A stretch of DNA of 64,000 nt from JANNUT01 sp046331425 (GTDB taxonomy: Bacteria; Acidobacteriota; Polarisedimenticolia; J045): NCBI GenBank assembly GCA_046331425.1, contig JAXLQU010000001.1, positions 62,001 through 126,000 on the forward strand, written 5' to 3'. Positions 43,401 through 51,168 of the stretch are shown in pieces (positions within the stretch are counted from its first letter, which is position 1; every line of letters starts with the position of its first letter). Below the pieces are notes generated by a model that was given only the letters and a program-made list of their open reading frames with translations, did not search any database and was not told where the DNA came from. The position numbers were made by a program, and so were the translations under genes.

Positions 43401-43857
43401 GACCACCGCGTTCGTTGCGGAAAACGGGAGCGGCGAGTTGTCAGCCGTGACGCTCAGCAACGGTGTCGCCACATCGGTGGCATCGGGTCTGTCACAACCG
43501 GTCGGGGTGGCGGTCAAGCGTGACGATGCTCAAACGCGCGCCATTCCGCACGAAATCCAGGCGCTGCGCTTCGAAAACAAGACCACGTTGAGTTGGGATT
43601 CCGAGGCACTCTATGCCGGCAGCGGTATTCGGTACGATCTGCTCGCCGGGGATCTGAGCGACGTCGGTACTTATCGTGCGCACTCCGGCGATCGCTGCGT
43701 CAGCGATGACATTGCTGCCACCAACGCGATCGACCAGGTGGTTCCCGCTCCCGGCACCGGCTTTTTCTATCTCGTGCGTGGTAACAACGGGTGTGGCGCC
43801 GGCCGCTATCAGACCGGCATCGGCGGCGTCGATCGCGCCGCGACGGCGTGCCGCTAG
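40492..43857 (+). CDS. Secreted zinc metalloprotease with beta-propeller-like tail
   Basis: The 1,121-residue protein has a signal peptide (GTVALVFVSFCLSPAWALQ) and a fungalysin/thermolysin-type propeptide. The zinc site is HEWGH at residues 459-463, with Glu478 in SSEAYADIVAIF as candidate third ligand. A Cys-rich catalytic region follows. It parallels the frameshifted gene at 28710-33409 from the signal to about residue 740. Then the tails differ: after one fibronectin III-like unit, residues of about 765-1030 hold five or six repeats of about 42 residues (GLSQPAGVSLNRAETLAYVT, GLSTPIDVAIDALERTAYVT, GLSLPLGIDLNCSETTAFVA), like an NHL/YVTN beta-propeller. The end reads FFYLVRGNNGCGAGRYQTG. 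It is likely an extracellular protease. Confidence 0.92.
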   Translation: MIGITRQRAGTVALVFVSFCLSPAWALQPRLEHLRFDTKAIEPPPPLAVRAIASTELPGSDGLRRAWDRFAQDSGEWQAWIDQRSGLPTLAIGRGLAWFPVDGAQPSLESLAEQARNFTSEHSQLLGNVVAQMTLDEQASGPVGERVWHLTFRQQIGGVPVDGARYDFQLVLGKLVAFGANQWSEVRRSTQPQIAAERAQVVLENYLQLRTPGEIEYRGSASLHLVPRDPRGAVGSEWRGARGRGLDHDLVWRFVFMVPEEPALWIADVDATTGTVLSLHDDTRYERIKGGVFPLSNDGQGTEGIEQAGLPMPFADFTIDNGGEQFSDDFGNAQCQTGIVRTKLAGSYIRVSDACGAINEAGSCAAGVDLKTSPGTDCVVPSGSSAGNTHAARSSFYHLNRAMQTGRGWLPDNLWLQSQVTDNVNINNTCNAFWNGTVNFYRSGGGCRNTGELQGVFVHEWGHGLDQNDGGGYDNSSEAYADIVAIFNARESCVGRGFYQSGNCGGYGDTCLNCSGIREMDWDTRARHTPATPQNFLATNCGGGGGPCGKEVHCESYPAAETLFDLATRDLPATGLDLDSGWQTAEKLWYLSRKGSGGNAYNCALPSSDGCGTTSWYHKLRLVDDDDGDLANGTPHGAAIYAAFARHNIACGATTDPTNQTHASCGPLPRPAIVQASKSASSVRVAWTAVPGAARYRLYRSDLGCDRGQVIVATVNAPTSAFTDDGVPENFTTYYRVQAFGPADGCDSPVSTCETQRAPLTAIVAERSRGWLTAVGVSTGAFSPIATGLSQPAGVSLNRAETLAYVTEEGSGELSTVNLDNGAVTRVAQGLSAPRGSARLNAAETLAYLVEAGSGELSSVQLAGGTVTTIASGLSTPIDVAIDALERTAYVTESGRGALVAVTLAGGAKRDIATGLNGPRFVHLDAKEQKAIVTEGPGGAVALVDLYTGQITRDSSGLSLPLGIDLNCSETTAFVAENGSGELSAVTLSNGVATSVASGLSQPVGVAVKRDDAQTRAIPHEIQALRFENKTTLSWDSEALYAGSGIRYDLLAGDLSDVGTYRAHSGDRCVSDDIAATNAIDQVVPAPGTGFFYLVRGNNGCGAGRYQTGIGGVDRAATACR

Positions 43858-43941
43858 CGAAGCGGCGAGCCGCGTGCCTCGGATGAACCGCCGACGCGTG
43901 GCTCGACGCGGCGAGGGTGAGGGAACGTAGGAGCGCAACGC

Positions 43942-44931
43942 TCAGGCGAGCGTTGCCGTGCCCTCTACCACTCCACGCGCGTAGTGCATGTCCCGCACGA
44001 TGTGATACGCCGCCTCCAGGTAGCGATCGGGAGCGAGCCATTCGCAAACGTGCACGGCGGCGCGTGCGGTTGCCAGAATCGCAGGCGCGAGCGCCGAGGG
44101 CATCGCTTTCGAGAACGAATGTGTGCGCGCCATCCAACGTCGGAAGTGACTGGTCTCGGCGTTGCTCGACATCCCATCGACGCGAAGAAAATCGCGGACT
44201 CGCGGATCGTCGTAGGCCGCAGCAAAAATGCAGGCCATTGCGCCCGAGTCGAGATGGCGCAGGCAATGCGTGCGCCACGACACGAAAGCCGAGCGATGCA
44301 GCGCACGAAGCTCGTCGCGATAACACAGCGACACACCAGACCGCTCGAGGCGATACGCCAGTTCGATATCCTCGAACCCGTACCGAGAGAACCTCTCGGA
44401 GTATCCGCCTGCCTGCAGTAGTGCGGCTCGCGGGATCGAAAAGTGCCCGGTGAGGCAATCGCTGAACGGGACGCGGTCGGCCACGGATTGGAGCCGCGCT
44501 TGTCGACGCCCCTCCTCCGCCGCCAAAAACCGGCCGAACCGCCCGCGGAACATCGATGGATCTGGATCGATACGCGCGATCAGAGCGCGCGGCGGAGTGC
44601 CGCGAGGATGCGCCGCGAGGTGACCGGCGAGTGCGTCGGTCGCGACGCTCATGTCGTCGTCGAGAATCAAGACGACCCGCCCACGCGCTGCGTGTACTGC
44701 AAGGTTGCAAGCCGCCGCTCGACCGCGATTGGGAGTCTGCCGAAGCACCGTCAGCGGCAGTTCGCCCACGGTTGTCGAGCCAACGTCCAGCGCCGGTATC
44801 GAACCATCGTCGGTGATCACGACCTCGGCAACACCGCCAGGCAGATCGGCTCGGGCCAAGGCGGCGAGCGTTTCCGGCAGCCGTGCCTGGCCGCCATGAC
44901 TCGGGATGACGATCGATAACTCGAGACTCAC
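43942..44931 (-). CDS. Family 2 glycosyltransferase
   Basis: A GTG start at 44931 puts LELSIVIPSHGGQARLPETL at the N-terminus, the usual GT2 opening; no in-frame ATG lies close. VVITDDGSIP and VVLILDDDMSV provide the nucleotide-sugar and metal-binding Asp residues. LTGHFSIPRAALLQAGGYSE and FEDIELAYRLERSG are the acceptor-side motifs, with the ED catalytic base. The length is 329 residues, with no clear membrane segment. It likely adds a sugar to a surface glycan or lipid; donor and acceptor are unknown. A long upstream open frame overlaps polA on the other strand and is not coding. It is divergent from polA. Confidence 0.88.
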   Translation of the reverse strand: MSLELSIVIPSHGGQARLPETLAALARADLPGGVAEVVITDDGSIPALDVGSTTVGELPLTVLRQTPNRGRAAACNLAVHAARGRVVLILDDDMSVATDALAGHLAAHPRGTPPRALIARIDPDPSMFRGRFGRFLAAEEGRRQARLQSVADRVPFSDCLTGHFSIPRAALLQAGGYSERFSRYGFEDIELAYRLERSGVSLCYRDELRALHRSAFVSWRTHCLRHLDSGAMACIFAAAYDDPRVRDFLRVDGMSSNAETSHFRRWMARTHSFSKAMPSALAPAILATARAAVHVCEWLAPDRYLEAAYHIVRDMHYARGVVEGTATLA

Positions 44932-45069
44932 CGGAGCGGAATCATACGCGCGGCCTGGTTGCTTTTGTCTGCGTCCGGGAGTCCGTAACAGAAATCGATC
45001 GATCGGCGGCGACGCGTTCGGGCCTCGAGGGAATAGAGTATGGCGCCCCGATTTCAGCCCGAGAGAACG

Positions 45070-48009
45070 ATGACCGAACCAGCGCCCCGCGTGTTGTATC
45101 TCGTCGACGGTACCTACACGGTGTTCCGTTCGTACTTTGCGATTCAGCGCTTGAGCGCGCCGGATGGGACGCCGACCAACGGCGTCTTCGGTTTTCTCGC
45201 CACGCTGCGAAAGCTCGTGCGCGATCGAAAACCGCACTACTTCGGGGTGGCGTTCGACCTGGAAGGAAAGACACATCGCGATGAGGTGTACGCCGACTAC
45301 AAAGCCCAACGGCCGCCGGCCCCGGACGACTTGGTGCCGCAGTTCGCGCTCGCAATGGAGGCGTGTGAGGTATTGCGCTGGCCGGTCCTGTGCGCCGAAG
45401 GATTCGAGGCCGACGACGTGCTCGCCACACTGTCGCGGTTGGGGCGCGAGCAAGGACTGGAGATCGTGATCGTGACCTCCGACAAGGACCTCTATCAACT
45501 GGTCGAACCCGGGGTCACCGTTCTGAATCCATCGAAGGACGATCGGATGCTCGATCCGGCCGGCGTGCTGGAGGTCTTCGGCGCTCCGCCGCAGCAGGTG
45601 CGCGATGTGCTCGCGCTGATGGGGGATGCGGTAGACAACGTTCCAGGTGTTCCTGGCATCGGAGAGAAAACAGCCAAGGCGTTGGTGCTGCGATACGGCT
45701 CGTTGGAATCGCTGTTGGCGCGCGCGAAATTGTTCGCGATCCTTTGGCGAGCGAAGGAGCAACTCGCTGTCGACCCCACGCAGTTACCTTCGATCGCGGC
45801 CGAGGTTTCAAAGCCGGCGGCCGAGTTGGCGGCGCTCGAACGGCGCTTGGGTGGCGACGATGGAGAACTCTTGGCTGCCAAGTTCGAGTCGTTGGCCGCA
45901 CTGCGTGCCGACGACGCGAAGGCGGCGAGCAAACTGTTCAAGGGGCTGGAGTCCAAGACCCAGCCAAAGATCTGGCTGGCGCTGGAAGAAAACGAGGCAG
46001 TCGCCCGTTTGTCGCTGGACCTGGTGACGGTTCGAACCGATGCGCCGGTCGCACTGGACTTGAATGCCTTGATCGTCGAGGAGCCGGACGTGCCGCGTGC
46101 GATCGAGTTGTTCACACGGCTTGGGTTTCGTGGACTGACGCAGGAGATGGCACAAGCGTCGACCGACCTCGAGCGCGCCGCCGATGCCCTGCAGATCGAG
46201 GTGATTTGCGATGCGATCGCGCTCGAGGCGCAACTGGCATCGCTTCGAAGCGGCGGGATGTTCGCGATCGATACCGAGACCGATGGACTGGTAGCGCGAC
46301 GTGCCAATCTGGTGGGAGTGTCGCTCGCCGCTGCGGATGATCGCGGCGCCTATCTACCGGTTGGACATCGCACCGCTGATCCGCAGTTGCCGTGGAGCGA
46401 GGCGGCAGCACGACTCAAACCGCTGCTCGAGGATCCGAACGTTCCCAAGTGCGGTCAGAACATGAAGTACGACCGCGCCGCGCTACGCCGCGCCGGCATT
46501 CGACTGAATGGCCTGGCGTTCGACACGCTGATCGCAGCCCAACTGCTCGACCCGGGGCGCAGTACCTCGCACAAACTCGATGATCTGGCGCTGAGTTGGT
46601 TGAACGAACGGATGATCCCTTACTCGGAAGTCGCCGCTACCGCCGACGGCGAGGTAACGCTCGATCACGTTCCGGTGAGCAAGGTGGCGCCTTACGCCGT
46701 CGAAGACGCGGTCGTTGCGTGGCGCCTGGTGGATCCTCTGAGGGACGCGCTTCGCAAGCAAGATCTGCTGGAGTTGTTCGAGACGATCGAGATGCCGATC
46801 GTTCCGATTCTCGAGGAGATGGAGCACTGGGGGATCGGGATCGATGTCGCAGCGTTGAGCGCCATCTCGCAACGCATGGCGACCGAACTGAAGCAGTTGG
46901 AGTCCGAGATCTTTTCGCTGGCCGGCCGGCCGTTCACGATCAACTCACCACAACAACTGCGCGTGGTCTTGTTCGAGGAACTGGGCTTGAAACCGGCGGG
47001 AAGACGCACCCAAAAGACCCGCGAACACTCGACCGGGCAAGAATCGCTCGAGGCCCTGGCCTCGGCGCACCCGCTGCCGGCCAAGGTGTTGGAGTATCGC
47101 GAGATCACCAAGCTCAAGAGCACCTACGTCGATGCGCTCCCCAAGCTGGTCGACCCAGAGGACGGACGGGTGCACGGCAGCTTCCATCAACTCGGCGCCG
47201 CTACCGGACGGCTCTCCTCGTCCGATCCCAACCTCCAGAACATTCCGGTGCGCAGCGCGCTCGGTCGCAGCATCCGGGCCTGTTTCGTTCCGCAGCCGGG
47301 CTGGCGGTTCGTCGCCGCCGACTACTCGCAGATGGAACTGCGCATCCTGGCCCATCTGTCGGATGACCCGGCGCTGATCGAGGCATTCGAACGCGATGTC
47401 GATATCCACGCGTACACCGCATCGTTGGTCGATGGCGTCCCGCTCGAGTTGGTAACACCGCAGGCACGCGCCCGCGCCAAGGCGGTGAACTTCGGGATCG
47501 TCTACGGAATGTCGGAGTTTCGGCTGGCGCGCGAGCAGGGAATGTCGCGCGATGCGGCGCGGCAGTTCATCGAAAGCTACTTCAAGCGCTACCCTCGCGT
47601 GCGCGAATACATCGATGGCTCGATCGCTGCGGTGCAACGCACTGGGGAGACGCGCACTCTCTACGGGAGGGTGCGGAAGTTCCAAGAGCTGATGGCCGCC
47701 GATGGGGACGTCGAGGGTCCGTCGCGGCCGGAGCGAGACGCGCTGCTCCGCCAAGCGGTCAATGCAACGGTGCAAGGCACGGCGGCCGACATCGCCAAGC
47801 GGGCCATGATTGCCCTGTGCCGCCGCTTCGAAGCGGAACAGTCGCCTGCTCGCCTACTTCTGCAAGTACATGACGAGCTGTTGATCGAGTGCCCAGAGTC
47901 CGACACGGAGGCGGCGAGTGCCGTCGTGCGCGAGGCGATGGAGGGGGCGGCAAGGCTATCGGTCCCCCTCAAGGTCGACGTTCGGGTCACATCGGCGTGG
48001 GAAAAGTAG
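45070..48009 (+). CDS. polA: DNA polymerase I
   Basis: The 979-residue protein has all three PolA domains. The 5'-3' nuclease occupies about residues 8-290 (YLVDGTYTVFRSYFA, VTSDKDLYQLV, GDAVDNVPGVPGIGEKTAKAL). The 3'-5' exonuclease starts near residue 395 with IDTETDGL, so the DxE metal site at about 401-403 is intact and proofreading is likely. The polymerase shows motif A DYSQMELRILAHLS (about 750), motif B RARAKAVNFGIVYGMS (about 800) and motif C VHDELLIE (about 932). ATG 45070 follows GAGAGA and was chosen over an upstream ATG. The enzyme fills gaps in repair and removes Okazaki primers. Confidence 0.96.
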   Translation: MTEPAPRVLYLVDGTYTVFRSYFAIQRLSAPDGTPTNGVFGFLATLRKLVRDRKPHYFGVAFDLEGKTHRDEVYADYKAQRPPAPDDLVPQFALAMEACEVLRWPVLCAEGFEADDVLATLSRLGREQGLEIVIVTSDKDLYQLVEPGVTVLNPSKDDRMLDPAGVLEVFGAPPQQVRDVLALMGDAVDNVPGVPGIGEKTAKALVLRYGSLESLLARAKLFAILWRAKEQLAVDPTQLPSIAAEVSKPAAELAALERRLGGDDGELLAAKFESLAALRADDAKAASKLFKGLESKTQPKIWLALEENEAVARLSLDLVTVRTDAPVALDLNALIVEEPDVPRAIELFTRLGFRGLTQEMAQASTDLERAADALQIEVICDAIALEAQLASLRSGGMFAIDTETDGLVARRANLVGVSLAAADDRGAYLPVGHRTADPQLPWSEAAARLKPLLEDPNVPKCGQNMKYDRAALRRAGIRLNGLAFDTLIAAQLLDPGRSTSHKLDDLALSWLNERMIPYSEVAATADGEVTLDHVPVSKVAPYAVEDAVVAWRLVDPLRDALRKQDLLELFETIEMPIVPILEEMEHWGIGIDVAALSAISQRMATELKQLESEIFSLAGRPFTINSPQQLRVVLFEELGLKPAGRRTQKTREHSTGQESLEALASAHPLPAKVLEYREITKLKSTYVDALPKLVDPEDGRVHGSFHQLGAATGRLSSSDPNLQNIPVRSALGRSIRACFVPQPGWRFVAADYSQMELRILAHLSDDPALIEAFERDVDIHAYTASLVDGVPLELVTPQARARAKAVNFGIVYGMSEFRLAREQGMSRDAARQFIESYFKRYPRVREYIDGSIAAVQRTGETRTLYGRVRKFQELMAADGDVEGPSRPERDALLRQAVNATVQGTAADIAKRAMIALCRRFEAEQSPARLLLQVHDELLIECPESDTEAASAVVREAMEGAARLSVPLKVDVRVTSAWEK

Positions 48010-48131
48010 CCGCCCAGCCGCAGCCGGCCGGGCGCCGGCAGGGCTCGGATCGCCAGTGCCATTGCTCGCCTCGGTACCTATATTCGGGGCAGTACGGCCA
48101 TGCGCGCGGGCCGTTTCGGAGACGAGCAAGC

Positions 48132-49271
48132 ATGCCCAACCCGGCCCGGATCCTAATCGTCGACGATCTGCTCTCCGTCAGGGAGGTGCTGCGCGCGGGC
48201 CTGGAGACAGCCGGCCACGAAATCCAAACCGCCTCCTCCGCCGCCGAGGCTCGCAAGCTGTTCGTGTTCGGCCGATTCGATCTGGTTATCTGCGATATCC
48301 AGATGCCGGGGGAGTCGGGTGTCGAACTACTCGAATGGATGAAGTCGCAGGACACCGACGTGGCCGTCGTGATGGTGACGGGCGTCGACGACGCGACAAC
48401 CGCGGTCTCGGCGATGCTGAAGGGCGCTTCCGACTACCTCACCAAACCGTTCACGCTCCCTGAGGTCCGGGCGCGAGCCGAACAGGCGCTCGAGAAACGT
48501 GGACTGAAACTCGAGAACCGCGCCTATCAAGATCGCCTCGAACGTTTGGTCGATGAACGAACCAAAGAGATCGTGTCGGCGCGCGATCGAATCAGCACGC
48601 TCAACGATGAACTGCGAATCGCGTACGATGCCACCCTCTCGGCGCTCATGATGGCGCTGGACTTTCGCGACAACGAAACGCAAGGCCACAGCATTCGCGT
48701 GGTCGAGTACACCAGACAACTCGCCATCCAGATGGGATTGACCGAGCCGGACCTGACCGACATCCTTCGCGGCGCGATGCTGCACGACGTCGGCAAGATC
48801 GGAATACCCGACGCGATCCTGCGCAAGCCTGGAAAACTCGATGCCGAGGAATGGGAATGCATGCGACTCCATCCCAAACTCGGTTACGACATGCTCAAGG
48901 ACATCAAATTCCTCGAGCGCCCATCGGAGATCGTGTTGTCGCACCAAGAACGGTGGGATGGGACCGGCTATCCGAACGGTTTGAAGGGTGAGGCCATACC
49001 ACTTGGCTCGCGGATCTTCGCAGCGGCCGACACATTCGACGCCATGACAAGCGATCGTCCCTATCGTGCGGCGCTGACGTATGAGCAAGCGCGCCAAGAA
49101 CTGCTCGACTACTCCGGTACCCAGTTCGACCCACAGGTGGTCGAAGCTTTCATGCGCGTGCCCAAAGAGGAGTGGTTCGAAATTCGCGCCCGCGTCACCG
49201 CCGAGCTCGCCGCTCGCAAAGGGGGAGGCGCGCCCGAACGCCTGCTGCTGGCGGTCGCCCACACCACCTGA
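48132..49271 (+). CDS. Response regulator with HD-GYP c-di-GMP phosphodiesterase domain
   Basis: The 379-residue protein has a receiver domain (residues 5-120) with acidic Asp11/Asp12, phospho-acceptor Asp55 in VICDIQMPG and the Lys of LTKPF near 105. A coiled linker follows at about 125-165. The HD-GYP domain has LHDVGKIGIPD (His217, Asp218), HPKLGYDML, and HQERWDGTGYPNGLKG with the GYP triplet. Such proteins hydrolyse cyclic di-GMP when the receiver is phosphorylated. No sensor kinase is adjacent, so it is an orphan regulator within the window. It lies 122 bases after polA and may have its own promoter. Confidence 0.93.
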   Translation: MPNPARILIVDDLLSVREVLRAGLETAGHEIQTASSAAEARKLFVFGRFDLVICDIQMPGESGVELLEWMKSQDTDVAVVMVTGVDDATTAVSAMLKGASDYLTKPFTLPEVRARAEQALEKRGLKLENRAYQDRLERLVDERTKEIVSARDRISTLNDELRIAYDATLSALMMALDFRDNETQGHSIRVVEYTRQLAIQMGLTEPDLTDILRGAMLHDVGKIGIPDAILRKPGKLDAEEWECMRLHPKLGYDMLKDIKFLERPSEIVLSHQERWDGTGYPNGLKGEAIPLGSRIFAAADTFDAMTSDRPYRAALTYEQARQELLDYSGTQFDPQVVEAFMRVPKEEWFEIRARVTAELAARKGGGAPERLLLAVAHTT

Positions 49272-49326
49272 GCACACGCGACATCGCTCGTTCTTCGCGG
49301 TACTCACAACCGGCGCGAGCGGAGTG

Positions 49327-49788
49327 TCAGATTCCAAACTCCGCACTCCCGCGTCGATGTTCGAACACCAAAGCGGTCTCGATGTGCGCCACCTCCGGTC
49401 GTGTCGTGAAGGCGTCGACCGCCAAATCTCGGAGGTGGATCGCATCGCGCGCGAGCAGGTGCAGCAAAAAGTCGTTGGCTCCCGCCATGTGATAGACCGC
49501 CAGCACCTCCGGCAGCGACTGCGCGTGGGCGCGAAACGACTCGACCTGCTCGCGCGCGTGCTGCTTGAGTCGGATCGCCACCATCGCTTCGATGCCGTAG
49601 CCCAAGGCGCGCGGGTCGATCTCGGCGTGGAACCCTTTGATCGTGCCTTCCTGGATCAGCCGCTTGGTCCGCTCCAGGCAGCTGGAGGGCGCCAAGCCAA
49701 CCTCGGCCGCCAACTCCTTGTTCGACAGCCGTGCATTCTTCGACAGGGCCAGCAGGATCGCGCGATCGATTCGGTCGAGGGGGCGCAT
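49327..49788 (-). CDS. Lrp/AsnC-family transcriptional regulator
   Basis: The 153-residue protein has the winged helix-turn-helix at residues 4-55 (LDRIDRAILLALSKNARLSN, LAAEVGLAPSSCLERTKRL) followed by the AsnC/RAM ligand-binding domain (LPEVLAVYHMAGANDFLLHL). It is divergent from a trans-sulfuration enzyme gene with 79 bases between starts, the usual arrangement for a regulator and its amino-acid enzyme target. The likely effector is an amino acid such as methionine or cysteine (inference). Confidence 0.93.
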   Translation of the reverse strand: MRPLDRIDRAILLALSKNARLSNKELAAEVGLAPSSCLERTKRLIQEGTIKGFHAEIDPRALGYGIEAMVAIRLKQHAREQVESFRAHAQSLPEVLAVYHMAGANDFLLHLLARDAIHLRDLAVDAFTTRPEVAHIETALVFEHRRGSAEFGI

Positions 49789-49798
49789 CGAGCCTCAT

Positions 49799-49817
49799 TT
49801 CCGCAATTAATTCGGAA
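49799..49817. promoter_or_regulatory. Candidate Lrp-type operator palindrome
   Basis: TTCCG and CGGAA flank CAATTAATT at 49799-49817, an A/T-centred palindrome. It sits 10 bases upstream of the Lrp-family start and in the shared intergenic region with the divergent enzyme gene. A further CGGAA half-site occurs just inside the enzyme gene near 49873. It is a plausible binding site for the regulator. Confidence 0.55.
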
Positions 49818-49867
49818 GAGATTCTAGGGTCCGAACCGGATACTTTCCATGGGGATCGAGGTCGAAC

Positions 49868-51097
49868 ATGATGCGGAAATCGGATCAAAACCTCAGCTTC
49901 GAGTCGATCGCCGTCCACGCCGGGCGTGAGCCGTTCGCTGAACTCGGAGTGCACGCACCCCCGATCGATCTGTCGTCCACGTACCCGCTTCACGACCTGG
50001 CCGGGGCGACGGCTGATCTCGATGCGCTGGTAGGTGGCGCCAACCATGCCCACGGGTCGGTCTATGCGCGTCTGCACAATCCAACCGTGGCCCGATTCGA
50101 GGATGCACTGGCAAGGCTGGAAACGGCCGAGGCTGCGGTCGCCTTCAGCTCGGGGATGGCGGCGCTGACCGCTTGTTTGTTGGCGGCCTCGCGGCATGGG
50201 CGACACATCGTCGCGGTGCGGCCGCTGTATGGAACCAGCGATCATCTGCTCGACTCCACGCTGCTGGGGCTTCGCGTCTCATGGGCCACGGCCGATCGCA
50301 TCGCCGACGCGCTGCAACCTGACACGTCGCTCGTGATCATCGAAACGCCGGGAAACCCGACGCTGGCGATGGTCGACATCGCGGCCGTCGTTGCGCAGGC
50401 CAAAGGAGTTCCCGTCCTGGTCGACTCGACGTTCGCGACTCCGGTGCTGCAGCGACCATTGGAACTGGGGGCGACGTTGGTTCTGCACAGCGCCACCAAG
50501 TTCATCGGCGGGCACGGTGACGTGATCGCCGGCGTCATTGCTTGCGGTGAGGAGTGGGCGCACGAGTTGCGCCAGGTGCGCGTGCTGACCGGCGCCCTGT
50601 TGCACCCGCTTGCCGCTTACCTGCTACATCGCGGCCTACAGACTTTGTCGCTGCGGGTAAGGGCGTCGCAGTCGGGAGCGCAGAGACTGGCTCAACGATT
50701 GGCTGACCACCCCGCGGTCGCTGCGGTGCGATACCCGGGACTTCCGGGTGGCGATCCGGCCGGTTTGATCGGCCGTCAGATGCAAGGACCAGGGGGGATC
50801 CTGGCGTTCGATCTACGTGGCGGACATGACGCAGCCGCGGCGTTGATGAGTGCGCTCCGACTGATCACTCCGGCGGTCAGCCTTGGGTCGGTCGACTCGT
50901 TGATCCAACACCCTGCCGGCCTGACGCATCGTGTGATGGATCCAAGGGCGCGCGCGGCCGCCGGTATTGGCGATGGGATGCTGCGGTTATCTGTCGGTCT
51001 GGAAGACCCCGATGACTTGTGGCAAGACCTGCAGCAAGGGTTTGCCGCCGCGGAACGGTCGAAGGCCGTCGCGAGCGGGTTGGCTCGAGCCGTTTGA
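49868..51097 (+). CDS. Cys/Met metabolism PLP-dependent trans-sulfuration enzyme
   Basis: The 409-residue protein fits the cystathionine gamma-synthase/lyase and methionine gamma-lyase family. The PLP lysine is Lys211 in HSATKFIGGHGDV. YARLHNPTVARFEDALARLE, AVAFSSGMAALTA and IIETPGNPTLAMVDI are the conserved cofactor and substrate blocks; SLGSVDSLIQHPA near residue 340 is the C-terminal signature. Whether it acts as methionine gamma-lyase, cystathionine lyase or synthase is not settled by sequence. A divergent Lrp-type regulator suggests catabolism of a sulfur amino acid, for which methionine gamma-lyase is a reasonable first guess. Confidence 0.92.
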   Translation: MMRKSDQNLSFESIAVHAGREPFAELGVHAPPIDLSSTYPLHDLAGATADLDALVGGANHAHGSVYARLHNPTVARFEDALARLETAEAAVAFSSGMAALTACLLAASRHGRHIVAVRPLYGTSDHLLDSTLLGLRVSWATADRIADALQPDTSLVIIETPGNPTLAMVDIAAVVAQAKGVPVLVDSTFATPVLQRPLELGATLVLHSATKFIGGHGDVIAGVIACGEEWAHELRQVRVLTGALLHPLAAYLLHRGLQTLSLRVRASQSGAQRLAQRLADHPAVAAVRYPGLPGGDPAGLIGRQMQGPGGILAFDLRGGHDAAAALMSALRLITPAVSLGSVDSLIQHPAGLTHRVMDPRARAAAGIGDGMLRLSVGLEDPDDLWQDLQQGFAAAERSKAVASGLARAV

Positions 51098-51168
51098 TCG
51101 ACAGGTCCCCATCGACACGATGGCCCGAACGCTTGCGATCGGTTGGAGAGGTGAACGCCGGTCGCCGG

